Source: Bacteroidaceae bacterium (lineage in GTDB: Bacteria > Bacteroidota > Bacteroidia > Bacteroidales > Bacteroidaceae). From it: a DNA stretch of 64,000 bases. A program made the position numbers and the translations under genes. The DNA lies in contig JAFZGA010000016.1 of NCBI GenBank assembly GCA_017555585.1, positions 1 to 64,000 on the forward strand, given 5' to 3'. Each line of letters starts with the position of its first letter. Position 1 is the first letter of the stretch. The notes beneath the pieces are model-generated. The model saw nothing but the letters and a program-made list of their open reading frames with translations, ran no database searches and had not been told where the DNA came from. This document shows, one piece after another, positions 44,101-52,639 of the stretch.

Positions 44101-45549
44101 CCAAAAGCAAAAGGCGACGGAGAGCGCAGTGCCTTTGCCAAGGCAATGCAGTATCCGGTACGTGCCCTAATGCTCGTGCGCAACATTTCGGTAAACTACA
44201 CCAATGCATACGCCATGAACCTGCCGGGCTTCTTGCCAAGCACAGGTGATATTTTCGGACAGAACAAGATTGGTGGAGTATATGCTCCGGGACTGGACTT
44301 TGCCTTTGGACTTACCAACGACAGTTTCCTTGAAAAGGCACACCGCAACAGCTGGCTGCTGCGTAGCGACAGCATTGCTTCGGAAGCTTCCTCTACAGCG
44401 ACAGAGGACCTGCAGCTGAAGATGACACTTGAACCAATGAGGGATTTCAAGATTGACCTCAATGCCAGCTGGACACGCAACAAGAGCAAGAACGTACAGT
44501 TCATGTATGCAGGCATGCCATTCAACGAAGCGGGCGGCATGACCATGACAACTATAACCATAGGCAATTCATTCGGTGGCGGAAATGCAAGCAACGGATA
44601 CAAGTCGGCTGTTTTTGACAACTTTGTAAACAACATTGAGGCTTACCGCCTAAAGAGCGAAGAGTTGTACAAAGGTACAAAGTACCCTGCATCGAGTTCG
44701 CTTGCCGGACAGCCATACGACGCTACGAACGGCGGAGTAAACAAATATTCTGCCGACGTGATGATACCTGCATTCCTTGACACATATACAGGAATGAAAG
44801 ACTGCGGCATATTCCCACAGATGTTCCGACTGCTACCAAACTGGAAGATCAAATATTCAGGATTGTCAAAACTGGAGTTCCTTAAGAAATATTTCAAGAG
44901 TGTAAACATCGAGCATGGATACAAGAGCGTATACGCTGTGGGTTCTTACAGCACATACGCCACATACATGGAGTATTCAAATGGTATAGGATTTGTGAAT
45001 AACACCACTACCGGCATGCCTGTTCCAAGCGGACGATACAATGTTGGAGCTGTATCGGTAAACGAAAGTTTCTCGCCGCTCATAGGACTCGACGTGACAA
45101 CCAACTACAACCTCACACTCGGCGGTAAATTCATAAAGTCAAGAACACTTAACATGAGTGTCACTGCCATACAGCTTGTGGAAACAAGCTCTGAGGAGAT
45201 TGCATTCAACGTGGGTTACAAGATTGTAAACATCAAGTTCCTGAACGGCGGCAAGAAGGCAAGCAAAGACAAGAACAAGAGCCAGGGCAACGATATAAAC
45301 ATTCGTGCCGACTTCTCGTTCAAGAACAGCTCGTCGATATGTCGAAGCATCGACAAGGGAACTACACAGGCTACAAGCGGAAACAAATCGTTCAACTACT
45401 CGGTAACGGCAGACTATGCATACAGCAAGATGCTGACATTCAGCATTTACTTCGATAGACAGAAGGCTATACCGTTAATTTCAACCAACTCATACCCTAC
45501 TGCAACAACCGACTTTGGTGTAAGCATGAAGTTCTCGTTGACAAGATAA
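38185..45549 (+). CDS. sprA: SprA/Sov, type IX secretion outer-membrane translocon
   Basis: A 2454-residue outer-membrane protein with signal peptide MTKRTLTILALLFACMNILAQ. It matches SprA (Sov in Porphyromonas), the 36-strand barrel through which T9SS cargo crosses the outer membrane. Seen are the early GPAEKIFGPGGVRIKTQGNAEL segment (key part GPGGVRIKTQG, near 155), the repeated NLRGSVGDKMNMDFNYN-type strands, a basic segment rich in K (about 1890-1960), and a barrel-type end YPTATTDFGVSMKFSLTR. Length is in the usual range for the family. It lies directly behind ruvA. Three proteins with T9SS tails are encoded in the same window (ending at 9984, 23122 and 25859); the other T9SS genes are not in this window. 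Confidence 0.95.
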   Translation: MTKRTLTILALLFACMNILAQENVRSELMRHSVRRQHKAEQIQDTVQARYPVSKTTPQNLEETQRRSLDLDTPDNIVTDTIYNEKDSTYTIATRLKDGALLGTPLLLSPEEYAKWHERKSMQSFFRKKNTEEWENSSKKGKFDFTDMHFDLGPAEKIFGPGGVRIKTQGNAELKIGYSIQSIDNPSLPSRSRRTNSFDFDEKINLNLRGSVGDKMNMDFNYNTESTFSYDAKKIGLKYDGKEDEIIKLLEAGNVSFPTNSNLIRGASSLFGIRADLQFGKLLLQTVISQKNSNTNVVSSKGGTQLTTYEIEITEYDENKHFFLAHYFRDSYDRAMSQLPTILSGININRIEVWITNKTNDYSNPRNIIAFTDIAESNHISNDQWSAQSRNGIPSNNANNLYSQMTTTYSAIRDFDQVNNTIGNINGFNGGLDYEKLSNARLLSSNEYTLNKELGFISLKTALRADEVLAVAYEFTYGGQTYQVGEFSNDVNESKSTLFVKLLKPNACSPKNGCWDLMMKNVYSLGTRNLKNNEFKLDVYYASDSLGTNITYLPENGLKGKTLLQLLGLDRLDSNNSKENPNGIFDFVQGYTVDASSGRIFFPSVEPFGKYLAQKIDNEYIAEKYVFNELYDSTKTVAKQIAEKDKFYLIGEYTGSSANVIETGSTNIPRGSVVVTAGGVTLTENSDYQVDYSSGTVTILNQSIIDAGTDVQVSLESNTLFNMQRKTVLGLNWKYDFSDDFKFGGTLMSLSEKPLTSKVDMGSEPLQNFLWGFNLSWKKQSQWLTNIIDKLPLISCTEPSSISLSAEFARLEAGTSKHVQSEASYIDDFESTENGIDLKSPSQWMLSSLPTGLPYSNLVNDVRTGYDRARISWYSIDPLFTRRSSSLTPAHIKSDLEQLSNHYVREVYERELYPNKESTYGESSTMSLFDVTYYPNERGPYNLDTDMDYNGKLNNPEKRWGGITRQLTTTDFESANIQYLEFWLLDPFIYEQTGMGGELYFNLGEISEDILKDGKKFFENGLPATGNTYGYEETVWGRIPTTTSLVYAFDNNSGSREQQDAGLNGLSSADEAEYPTYRNYLEMLKGRVRQEVYDSIAADPAGDNYHYFRGGDYDAVEKSIIERYKFFNNTEGNSPATSDQAFSSAAKSTPDIEDTNQDFTMDEYENYFQYRISLRPEEMVVGRNYITDKRIVTTKLRNGNTESVNWYKFRIPIDEYEKVVGSIRDFTSIRFIRMYMTSFAKPITLRFATMQLVRGTWRPYQQAIASKNNSSPTITGEFTTSAVSIEEHGDRKPVNYVLPPGVTRILDPSQPQLRQDNEQALSLNISNLAGKESRAVYKKSNLDIRQYERIQMYIHAEAPEVDATQLKNNDISLFVRLGSDYKSNYYEYEIPLTLTPHGSYDSNSTVAATAVWPQENMIDIPLSKLTEVKTRRNTLRNSNADGVTNTTIYSEYDDETPKNRISVVGSPSLGQIKVMMIGVRNNSANSKSAIIWVNEMRLLGFNNKSGWAAQGNLNLKLSDIGSFAAQGKIETAGFGGLEEKLSARSTDNYYKYSLTGTMNAGRLFPESFKISIPAYYSFTEEVTSPLYSPFDTDLLLDEMLDTYTGASRDSLKNLAEVHSISRNFSISNAKINISSKKPMPYDPANISFSYSRSSTDNSGSTISWENKLDWKASLAYSYSSPIKTIKPFEKIKSKSKWVKILKEWGVNPLPQSLALSTDMTRSYHEIQRRDLDALASNGEIPLTFSQQFYWNRAMSIKWDPTTNLKMSVSTGTNAEVEEPFLPVNKAMYPNEYAIWKDSVKRSMQEFGTPLGYQQSFNASYTLPLNKMPIFEWLTADVSYAATYNWQRGNTISGINFGNNISNKRNIAFKSTLNLEKLYNIVPYLEETNKRFASNKSKAKARKTKPKKVKPFVKEITLLNDSTLTLAHNLKSKKLEITARNKKGEKYKLKYKVVDENKILIKNKDSISVKVTILPKAKGDGERSAFAKAMQYPVRALMLVRNISVNYTNAYAMNLPGFLPSTGDIFGQNKIGGVYAPGLDFAFGLTNDSFLEKAHRNSWLLRSDSIASEASSTATEDLQLKMTLEPMRDFKIDLNASWTRNKSKNVQFMYAGMPFNEAGGMTMTTITIGNSFGGGNASNGYKSAVFDNFVNNIEAYRLKSEELYKGTKYPASSSLAGQPYDATNGGVNKYSADVMIPAFLDTYTGMKDCGIFPQMFRLLPNWKIKYSGLSKLEFLKKYFKSVNIEHGYKSVYAVGSYSTYATYMEYSNGIGFVNNTTTGMPVPSGRYNVGAVSVNESFSPLIGLDVTTNYNLTLGGKFIKSRTLNMSVTAIQLVETSSEEIAFNVGYKIVNIKFLNGGKKASKDKNKSQGNDINIRADFSFKNSSSICRSIDKGTTQATSGNKSFNYSVTADYAYSKMLTFSIYFDRQKAIPLISTNSYPTATTDFGVSMKFSLTR

Positions 45550-45744
45550 TATTCAACATAGATATATCTCCAAACAGACAACTTCTATACATTTAGGGGA
45601 TACATTCTAATATGATATGTTCTCGTTGTTACAATCTGACCTGTATCTTCATACATGCAGAAAGACATATTATCATAATACAGAAACAGGGTGACCGCGG
45701 TCACCCTGTTTCTGTATTATGATAAAGAGAACTCCTTATTATAA
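45550..45744. other. Intergenic region containing a long palindrome
   Basis: No gene was seen between sprA and the convergent lipoprotein gene. The only structure is the 56-bp palindrome at 45670-45725. Confidence 0.6.
45670..45725. terminator. Perfect 56-bp palindrome, bidirectional terminator
   Basis: Two 28-base arms are exact reverse complements with no spacer (centre ACCG|CGGT between 45697 and 45698). It lies between the convergent sprA and lipoprotein genes. It is the longest perfect hairpin in the window. Confidence 0.8.
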
Positions 45745-46191
45745 TCATCGTTTTTTGAAGTATTGTTTCAACAGACCTTCTATCCTATCATCATCTTCTG
45801 TATAATAATGGTCAGGAAGACTTAAAACCAATTCTTTATTTGTCAATTTTTCAATAATGAAATCTTCACCAAAATATCCCCAGCTGTCATACAAAGACAA
45901 TTTATTGTCCTTCAAGACATACATGTAAGCATCAACATCAGCATCATCGTATTCACCATCGTCATCATATTCTGTGATAAGAATAGCACTGTTGCTTACG
46001 TTTAAATACTTTATTACAAAATCAAAATCATCTTCTACAGTACTCAAGACTTCTCCTGTTGATTTATCGCAAAATTCCAATCGCGACAATTCCCATTCTC
46101 CAAGGAGTTTATTCTCATTTACACTGTCTGTTTCCTCACAGGAACAAAGCATTGTCATAATCAGGCACAATGCAAAAGAAATTTTCTTCAT
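45745..46191 (-). CDS. Small lipocalin-like lipoprotein
   Basis: A 148-residue lipoprotein, signal MKKISFALCLIMTMLCSC. The body LLGEWELSRLEFCDK, a very acidic middle (EYDDDGEYDDADVD, near 85) and the late KLTNKELVLSLPD pattern resemble the lipocalin-like (DUF4923/DUF5004-type) small lipoproteins of Bacteroidota; function is unknown. Its start lies only 31 bases after the 3' end of a tRNA-Arg gene on the same strand, and no separate promoter was seen, so it may be expressed by read-through from the tRNA promoter. Confidence 0.75.
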   Translation of the reverse strand: MKKISFALCLIMTMLCSCEETDSVNENKLLGEWELSRLEFCDKSTGEVLSTVEDDFDFVIKYLNVSNSAILITEYDDDGEYDDADVDAYMYVLKDNKLSLYDSWGYFGEDFIIEKLTNKELVLSLPDHYYTEDDDRIEGLLKQYFKKR

Positions 46192-46222
46192 AATATTAAA
46201 TCTTGTATTTGTGAATTTAAAG

Positions 46223-46294
46223 TACCTCAGTCGGGAATCGAACCCGAATCTAAGTCTTAGGAGGACCTTATTCTATCCATTGAACTACTAAGGC
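46223..46294 (-). tRNA. tRNA-Arg (anticodon CCT)
   Basis: A 72-base cloverleaf on the minus strand: acceptor GCCTTAG with CTGAGGT (G-U closing pair), D stem GTTC/GAAT, anticodon stem AGGTC/GACTT with loop CTCCTAA (anticodon CCT, reading AGG), T stem TCGGG/CCCGA with loop TTCGATT, discriminator A. The 3' CCA is not encoded, so it must be added by the CCA enzyme (see 59190-60626). Confidence 0.93.
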
Positions 46295-46323
46295 ATTTTT
46301 TGATTGCTGTTGCTAATCGGGTG

Positions 46324-46355
46324 CGAAGATAGTGAAATTATTCACAATCGTCAAA
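46324..46355 (-). promoter_or_regulatory. Promoter of the tRNA-Arg gene
   Basis: On the minus strand TTTG (46352-46355), 20 bases, then TATCTTCG (46324-46331), one change from TAnnTTTG, 29 bases before the mature tRNA 5' end. Confidence 0.65.
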
Positions 46356-46484
46356 TGCTCCTTTTGCTTTTTATTGTAAAAACACAAAAACTGTTATATT
46401 GTTTTAAAGTTTAGGGGGCAATGTATTGCTTTATCAATTAATGTACTATATTCGCAACAGAACAGGAAAAACGCATAAATATAG

Positions 46485-47267
46485 ATGAGAATCACTATTA
46501 CTTTTTTACTACTTGCAATGGTGCAGATTGTCTCTTCGCAAAATTACAGGACACTCTGCAACGACGGAATCAAACACATTGCAGACGGAAGATACATGGA
46601 TGCTACAGAATGTTTCCACAAAGCGACAAAATTGAGCAGCAACGATTCGGAAAGGACATACGCTTACGCTAATCTCGCCTACTCGCAACAGATGTGTGGA
46701 GAGCTCCACAAGGCTCTGGCGAGCTATGACATGGCTATAGGCGACGACAAGGAGAAAATAGCCCTGATGCTTCAGCGCGCCAACATCCTCATGCAACTGG
46801 ACAGCCTTGAAAGGGCTCTCGACGACTACAACAATATTCTGAGTAAGGAGCCCAGCAATTCCGGTGCTTTGTTTTTCAGGGCCAACATATATTCTGACAT
46901 GAATGAGTTCGACAAAGCCAAAGAGGATTATCTGAAACTGCTCACGCTTGAACCACAAAACAACAATGTCAAATTAGGGCTTGCCATGCTCTATAAGAAT
47001 GAGGGGAAGTACAACGAGAGCATGATTCTGCTGAACATTCTCATAGAGAGTGTCCCTGACAGGGCTGAATTCTACATAGCACGAAGCAGTGTGGAAAGAA
47101 TTATGGGACAGACGGAACTTGCACTGATGGATGTGGAAAAGGCCATTGAGCTGGAACCTGAAAACAGCAACCATTACACTCTGCAAAGTATTCTGTTAGA
47201 AAGGTTAGGCAAGAAGGAGGCTGCAAAGCAGAGCCGTTTCAAGGCCGCTAAATACAAGAACAGATAA
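46485..47267 (+). CDS. Tetratricopeptide-repeat protein, secreted
   Basis: A 260-residue protein with a signal peptide (MRITITFLLLAMVQIVSSQ) followed by about six TPR units over the whole length, for example DGIKHIADGRYMDATECFHKA near 28 (key part GRYMDATECFHKA), LMLQRANILMQLDSLERALDDYN and LDVEKAIELEPENSN-type turns. TPR proteins are scaffolds for protein contacts; nothing else indicates the partner. It probably sits in the periplasm. It is monocistronic, with a good terminator after it. Confidence 0.85.
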   Translation: MRITITFLLLAMVQIVSSQNYRTLCNDGIKHIADGRYMDATECFHKATKLSSNDSERTYAYANLAYSQQMCGELHKALASYDMAIGDDKEKIALMLQRANILMQLDSLERALDDYNNILSKEPSNSGALFFRANIYSDMNEFDKAKEDYLKLLTLEPQNNNVKLGLAMLYKNEGKYNESMILLNILIESVPDRAEFYIARSSVERIMGQTELALMDVEKAIELEPENSNHYTLQSILLERLGKKEAAKQSRFKAAKYKNR

Positions 47268-47281
47268 ATGCCCTACGAATT

Positions 47282-47320
47282 TGTCTCTCCAAAATGTTTC
47301 TCTTGGGGAGACATTTTTTT
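47282..47320 (+). terminator. Intrinsic terminator of the TPR gene
   Basis: An 11-bp stem (47282-47292 with 47303-47313, one G-T pair), a 10-base loop and a run of seven T. The most canonical terminator in the window. Confidence 0.9.
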
Positions 47321-47375
47321 CATTGATATCATGAATTATTTTTACAAAAGTATAGCAGAATTACACTCTTAATAC

Positions 47376-47383
47376 TATATTTG
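47376..47383 (+). promoter_or_regulatory. -7 promoter element of the AraC-type regulator gene
   Basis: TATATTTG matches TAnnTTTG exactly, 33 bases before the ATG at 47417. It overlaps an in-frame TTG that would otherwise look like a start codon, which argues for the ATG. Confidence 0.55.
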
Positions 47384-47416
47384 TGCTACTTGCAAACAAA
47401 CATTGAAAAACCAATC

Positions 47417-47851
47417 ATGACGGAAAAGACAACACAACCCTATAATATCAAGGAAAAGCAGGAGAAAAATGCCGCCTACCGATCCTTGATACGCGCTGAG
47501 CTCGCTGATGAGCTGTATGACAAGATACTTAACATCATTGTCGTTGAAAAGAGATACCGCAACAAGGATTTCTCGGCAAAGGAGCTGGCAAAAGAGTTGA
47601 GCACAAATACAAGATACATATCAGCTGTGATAAACTCACGCTTCAACACCAATTTCTCCTGCCTGGTCAACGAATACCGCATAAAAGAGGCAATGCATCG
47701 CATGACCGACAAGAGATATGCCGACATGACCATTGAGGAGATAGGCAATCTAGTAGGCTTTGCCAACCGCCAATCGTTCTATGCGTCGTTCTACCGTATC
47801 ATGAGAGAGACACCAAACGATTACAGAAAAAGACACACCAACAGCAGATAA
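47417..47851 (+). CDS. Single-domain AraC-type helix-turn-helix regulator
   Basis: A 144-residue protein made almost only of an AraC-type DNA-binding domain: first HTH FSAKELAKELSTNTRYISAVIN (near 60; key part LAKELSTNTRYIS), second HTH MTIEEIGNLVGFANRQSFYASF (near 105), ending in the usual TPNDYRKR. No ligand-binding or receiver domain is present, and the 45-residue lead has no known fold. It is probably a cytoplasmic transcription factor of a type common in Bacteroidota; its targets are unknown. The ATG at 47417 was chosen over a TTG at 47381 inside the promoter box. Confidence 0.88.
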   Translation: MTEKTTQPYNIKEKQEKNAAYRSLIRAELADELYDKILNIIVVEKRYRNKDFSAKELAKELSTNTRYISAVINSRFNTNFSCLVNEYRIKEAMHRMTDKRYADMTIEEIGNLVGFANRQSFYASFYRIMRETPNDYRKRHTNSR

Positions 47852-47945
47852 CACTCCACATACTCATTTCGGCAGCACACCCGACGGAATTCGGGCATGT
47901 CCGAAAACATTGAGGGAGTAGAATATATAAACAATTAGATGTAAT

Positions 47946-48503
47946 ATGATTGACGAGAAAGTCAGAGAAATAAAGAAGGAACTTCGTTTGGCCATGAACG
48001 GTGTCGTTTCATCAATACAGCGCAATCATGGTTTGAACTACAAGATAAATTTCGGCGTTGAGATTCCACGTCTCAAAGGAATTGCCACAAGATTCGAGAA
48101 AGACGAAGAGCTTGCCAAGAGACTGTGGCTGGACAATATCAGGGAATGCAAGCTGCTTGCCATATTCCTGCTACCCGAAGAGGCATATCCCACTATTGCT
48201 GAAAAATGGATTGAGGAGACTCCGTTCACCGAAATTGCCGACCATTTGACAATGGTGGTGCTGAGCAGATTACCCGATGCAGCAACCAAGGCTATAGAGT
48301 GGATACAGAATAGCGAAGGTATGTTCCGTTATTGTGGATACATGACATTGACACATCTGTTCAGAAGAGGTATTGGACTTGACAAAGAGCAGGAAGAGTG
48401 CTATCTTGCAGAAGCAAGGAGAATTGAGGAGGTCGAGGAGAGGAAAACAGTAATTATGGCTGCATACAACTCTTTGGGACACTACGGTGACAGCGAGGAA
48501 TAG
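47946..48503 (+). CDS. AlkD-like DNA alkylation repair family protein
   Basis: A 185-residue all-helical protein with the HEAT-like repeat pattern of the AlkD/DNA alkylation repair family (FGVEIPRLKGIATRFEKDEELAKRLW near 37, key part GVEIPRLKGIA; LWLDNIRECKLLAIFLLP; IADHLTMVVLSRL). Family members are DNA glycosylases for 3- and 7-alkylpurines; this one is shorter than AlkD (about 230 residues), so activity should not be assumed. It starts 94 bases after the AraC-type gene on the same strand. Confidence 0.8.
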   Translation: MIDEKVREIKKELRLAMNGVVSSIQRNHGLNYKINFGVEIPRLKGIATRFEKDEELAKRLWLDNIRECKLLAIFLLPEEAYPTIAEKWIEETPFTEIADHLTMVVLSRLPDAATKAIEWIQNSEGMFRYCGYMTLTHLFRRGIGLDKEQEECYLAEARRIEEVEERKTVIMAAYNSLGHYGDSEE

Positions 48504-48587
48504 CCACAAAAACCACTATTTGCAAGTTGTATAAAGATTTTATAGAAATTTAAACGGATTTCTGTTCTATAATATACAAAAAAGAGG

Positions 48588-48595
48588 TAACTTTG
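48588..48595 (+). promoter_or_regulatory. -7 promoter element of the Fur-family gene
   Basis: TAACTTTG matches TAnnTTTG exactly, about 85 bases before the start at 48680. Confidence 0.5.
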
Positions 48596-48679
48596 TAAAG
48601 TGAACTGGACTTCACTATTACGAGAATAGGCCACATCCGTTGTAAAGAAGTTCCACCCGTTTCACTATCTTCAAAGGAT

Positions 48680-50427
<1,748 letters not shown>

Positions 50428-50446
50428 GACGTTAAAGATACAGCAT

Positions 50447-50473
50447 GTAGGGGCAGGGTCAGCCTGCCCTTAC
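50447..50473 (+). repeat. Hairpin after purA, possibly REP-like
   Basis: An 11-bp GC-rich stem (50447-50457 with 50463-50473, one G-T pair) with loop GTCAG, no T-run after it. The GC-rich TAGGGGCAGG arm is unlike the other terminators here and resembles intergenic repeated hairpins of Bacteroidota; whether it recurs elsewhere cannot be judged from one copy. Confidence 0.4.
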
Positions 50474-50502
50474 TTATAAAATTTAATCTTAATTAATTAT
50501 CT

Positions 50503-51213
50503 ATGTTTCTTACAGCAGCATACACAACAGTCGGCTACGACTTCACATACATATTCCTGTTCCTGGGTATTGCCATTGTAAGCTACATTGTTCAGGCAAA
50601 CCTTAAAAGGAAGTTCGAGCAATACTCAAAGATGCCCATCGGCATGACAGGACGCGACATCGCCATCAAGATGTTGCACGATAACGGCATATACGATGTC
50701 AAAGTCACATCTACACCCGGTATGCTTACCGACCACTACAACCCTGCCACAAAGACCGTAAATCTGAGCGAAGGGGTATATAATTCGGCAAGCATTGCAG
50801 CCGCAGCCGTTGCAGCACACGAGTGCGGACACGCATTGCAACATGCAATGGCTTACGCACCTCTGAAGATGAGGTCGGCACTTGTGCCTATAGTACAGTT
50901 CTCGTCAAGCATAATGTCGTGGGTATTGCTTATAGGTATCATAACCATACAAAGCATGCCACAGCTTTTGTTGGCAGGAATCATACTTTTTGCAACCACC
51001 ACGCTGTTCAGCTTTATCACCTTACCTGTTGAGATTGACGCAAGCCGCAGAGCTTTGACATGGTTGCAGATAACAGGAATAACAAATTCACAGAACCACA
51101 AATATGCAACTGCAGCTTTGCGCTCGGCTGCATACACATACGTTGTTGCGGCACTGTCGTCATTGGCAACACTGCTATACTATGTAATGATTTACTTAAA
51201 CAGACGCGATTAA
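50503..51213 (+). CDS. YugP-type neutral zinc metallopeptidase, membrane
   Basis: A 236-residue membrane protein: an N-terminal helix ([19 protein letters not shown]), a soluble part with [13 protein letters not shown] and the zinc motif HECGH near residue 107 ([12 protein letters not shown]), then two or three more hydrophobic segments ([28 protein letters not shown]). This matches the YugP family of neutral zinc metallopeptidases. Substrate is unknown. It lies between purA and hisS, 4 bases before the latter. Confidence 0.92.
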   Translation: MFLTAAYTTVGYDFTYIFLFLGIAIVSYIVQANLKRKFEQYSKMPIGMTGRDIAIKMLHDNGIYDVKVTSTPGMLTDHYNPATKTVNLSEGVYNSASIAAAAVAAHECGHALQHAMAYAPLKMRSALVPIVQFSSSIMSWVLLIGIITIQSMPQLLLAGIILFATTTLFSFITLPVEIDASRRALTWLQITGITNSQNHKYATAALRSAAYTYVVAALSSLATLLYYVMIYLNRRD

Positions 51214-51217
51214 TAAA

Positions 51218-52579
51218 ATGGCAGCAAAACCATCTATACCAAAGGGAACACGTGACTTCTCACCCGTTGAGATGTCCAAGAGAAACTATATATTCGATAC
51301 CATACGCGAAGCATTTCACCTGTTCGGATTCCAGCAGATTGAGACACCTGCTATGGAAAACCTATCTACATTGATGGGCAAATATGGCGAAGAGGGCGAC
51401 AAGCTCCTGTTCAAGATTCAGAACTCCGGCGACTACTTCAAAGAATTGACAGACGAAGAGCTGTTGAGCCGCAACGCAGCAAAACTTGCATCAAAATTCT
51501 GCGAGAAGGGACTGAGATATGACTTGACCGTGCCTTTCGCACGCTATGTGGTGATGCACCGCGAGGAACTTGTGTTCCCATTCAAGCGTTACCAGATACA
51601 GCCTGTATGGCGCGCCGACCGTCCACAGAAAGGACGTTACCGCGAATTCTATCAGTGCGATGCCGACATCATAGGCAACAACTCATTGATTAATGAAGTT
51701 GAACTTATACAACTTATTGACCATGTGTTCGGCAAGTTGAACATACGCGTGGCGATAAAACTGAACAACCGCAAGGTGCTTGCCGGAATAGCCGACGTAA
51801 TTGGTGAGCCCGACAAGATCATCGACATCACAGTTGCAATAGATAAGATTGACAAGATTGGTCTTGACGGTGTCATTGCCGAACTGAAGAGCAAAGGCAT
51901 AAGCGATGAATCAATAGAAAAGCTATTGCCTATACTTAAAGCACAGGGCAACAACGACGAAAAGATGCAGATTCTTGCCGAGACACTCAAGGAGAATGCC
52001 ATAGGTGAGAAAGGTGTTGAGGAATTGAGATTCATACTTGACACATTCAAGAAGATTAACCTTAACAGCACACTCGACCTTGACTTGACCCTTGCACGCG
52101 GATTGAACTACTACACAGGAGCAATTCTCGAGGTGAAGGCACTCGACGTTGCAATAGGCAGCATCACCGGTGGCGGACGATACGACAACCTAACCGGCGT
52201 ATTCGGCATGGAGGGCGTTTCGGGTGTTGGTATCTCGTTCGGTGCCGACCGCATATACGACGTAATGAATCAGCTCGACCTTTACCCCAAAGAGTCAATC
52301 CACACCACAAAGGTTATGTTCGTAAACTTTGGCGACAGAGAGGCATTGCACTCATTGAAGATTATCAGTGAACTTCGCAAGGCAGGTATCTCGGCTGAAC
52401 TTTTCCCAAGCAGCGACAAGATGAAAAAACAGATGGGATATGCCAACAGCCACAGCATACCGTTTGTTGCAATCATCGGCGAGCAGGAGATGACCGACGG
52501 TACCATTGCACTGAAGAACATGACTACCGGCGAACAAAGAACAGTTACAGCCCAAGAGTTGAAAGAGATTCTTGCATAA
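51218..52579 (+). CDS. hisS: Histidyl-tRNA synthetase
   Basis: A 453-residue class II aminoacyl-tRNA synthetase that charges tRNA-His. Motif 1 and 2 regions are visible ([35 protein letters not shown] near 128; key part [13 protein letters not shown]), the HisA/HisB pockets (ARGLNYYTG near 290 and GGGRYDNL), and a C-terminal anticodon-binding domain with a Rossmann-like fold. It starts 4 bases after the YugP-like gene and ends before a strong bidirectional terminator. Confidence 0.97.
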   Translation: MAAKPSIPKGTRDFSPVEMSKRNYIFDTIREAFHLFGFQQIETPAMENLSTLMGKYGEEGDKLLFKIQNSGDYFKELTDEELLSRNAAKLASKFCEKGLRYDLTVPFARYVVMHREELVFPFKRYQIQPVWRADRPQKGRYREFYQCDADIIGNNSLINEVELIQLIDHVFGKLNIRVAIKLNNRKVLAGIADVIGEPDKIIDITVAIDKIDKIGLDGVIAELKSKGISDESIEKLLPILKAQGNNDEKMQILAETLKENAIGEKGVEELRFILDTFKKINLNSTLDLDLTLARGLNYYTGAILEVKALDVAIGSITGGGRYDNLTGVFGMEGVSGVGISFGADRIYDVMNQLDLYPKESIHTTKVMFVNFGDREALHSLKIISELRKAGISAELFPSSDKMKKQMGYANSHSIPFVAIIGEQEMTDGTIALKNMTTGEQRTVTAQELKEILA

Positions 52580-52594
52580 AGCAATACATCCATA

Positions 52595-52639
52595 ATAAAG
52601 AAAGCGACAGGTTGTTTTGACACCTGTCGCTTTCTTTAT
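52595..52639. terminator. Bidirectional terminator between hisS and viaA
   Basis: An 18-bp perfect stem (52595-52612 with 52622-52639), loop of 9 bases. The right arm contains the viaA stop codon, so the stem is partly coding on the minus strand. Confidence 0.8.

Noticed and set aside
38331..44924. Many open frames of 60-180 codons on the minus strand within sprA
   Set aside because: They are antisense to a single recognisable 2454-residue gene and show no domain, signal peptide or spacing typical of real genes.
47880..47895. Short CCCGA/TCGGG hairpin as terminator of the AraC-type gene
   Set aside because: The stem is only 5 bp with no T-run, so it is too weak to call.
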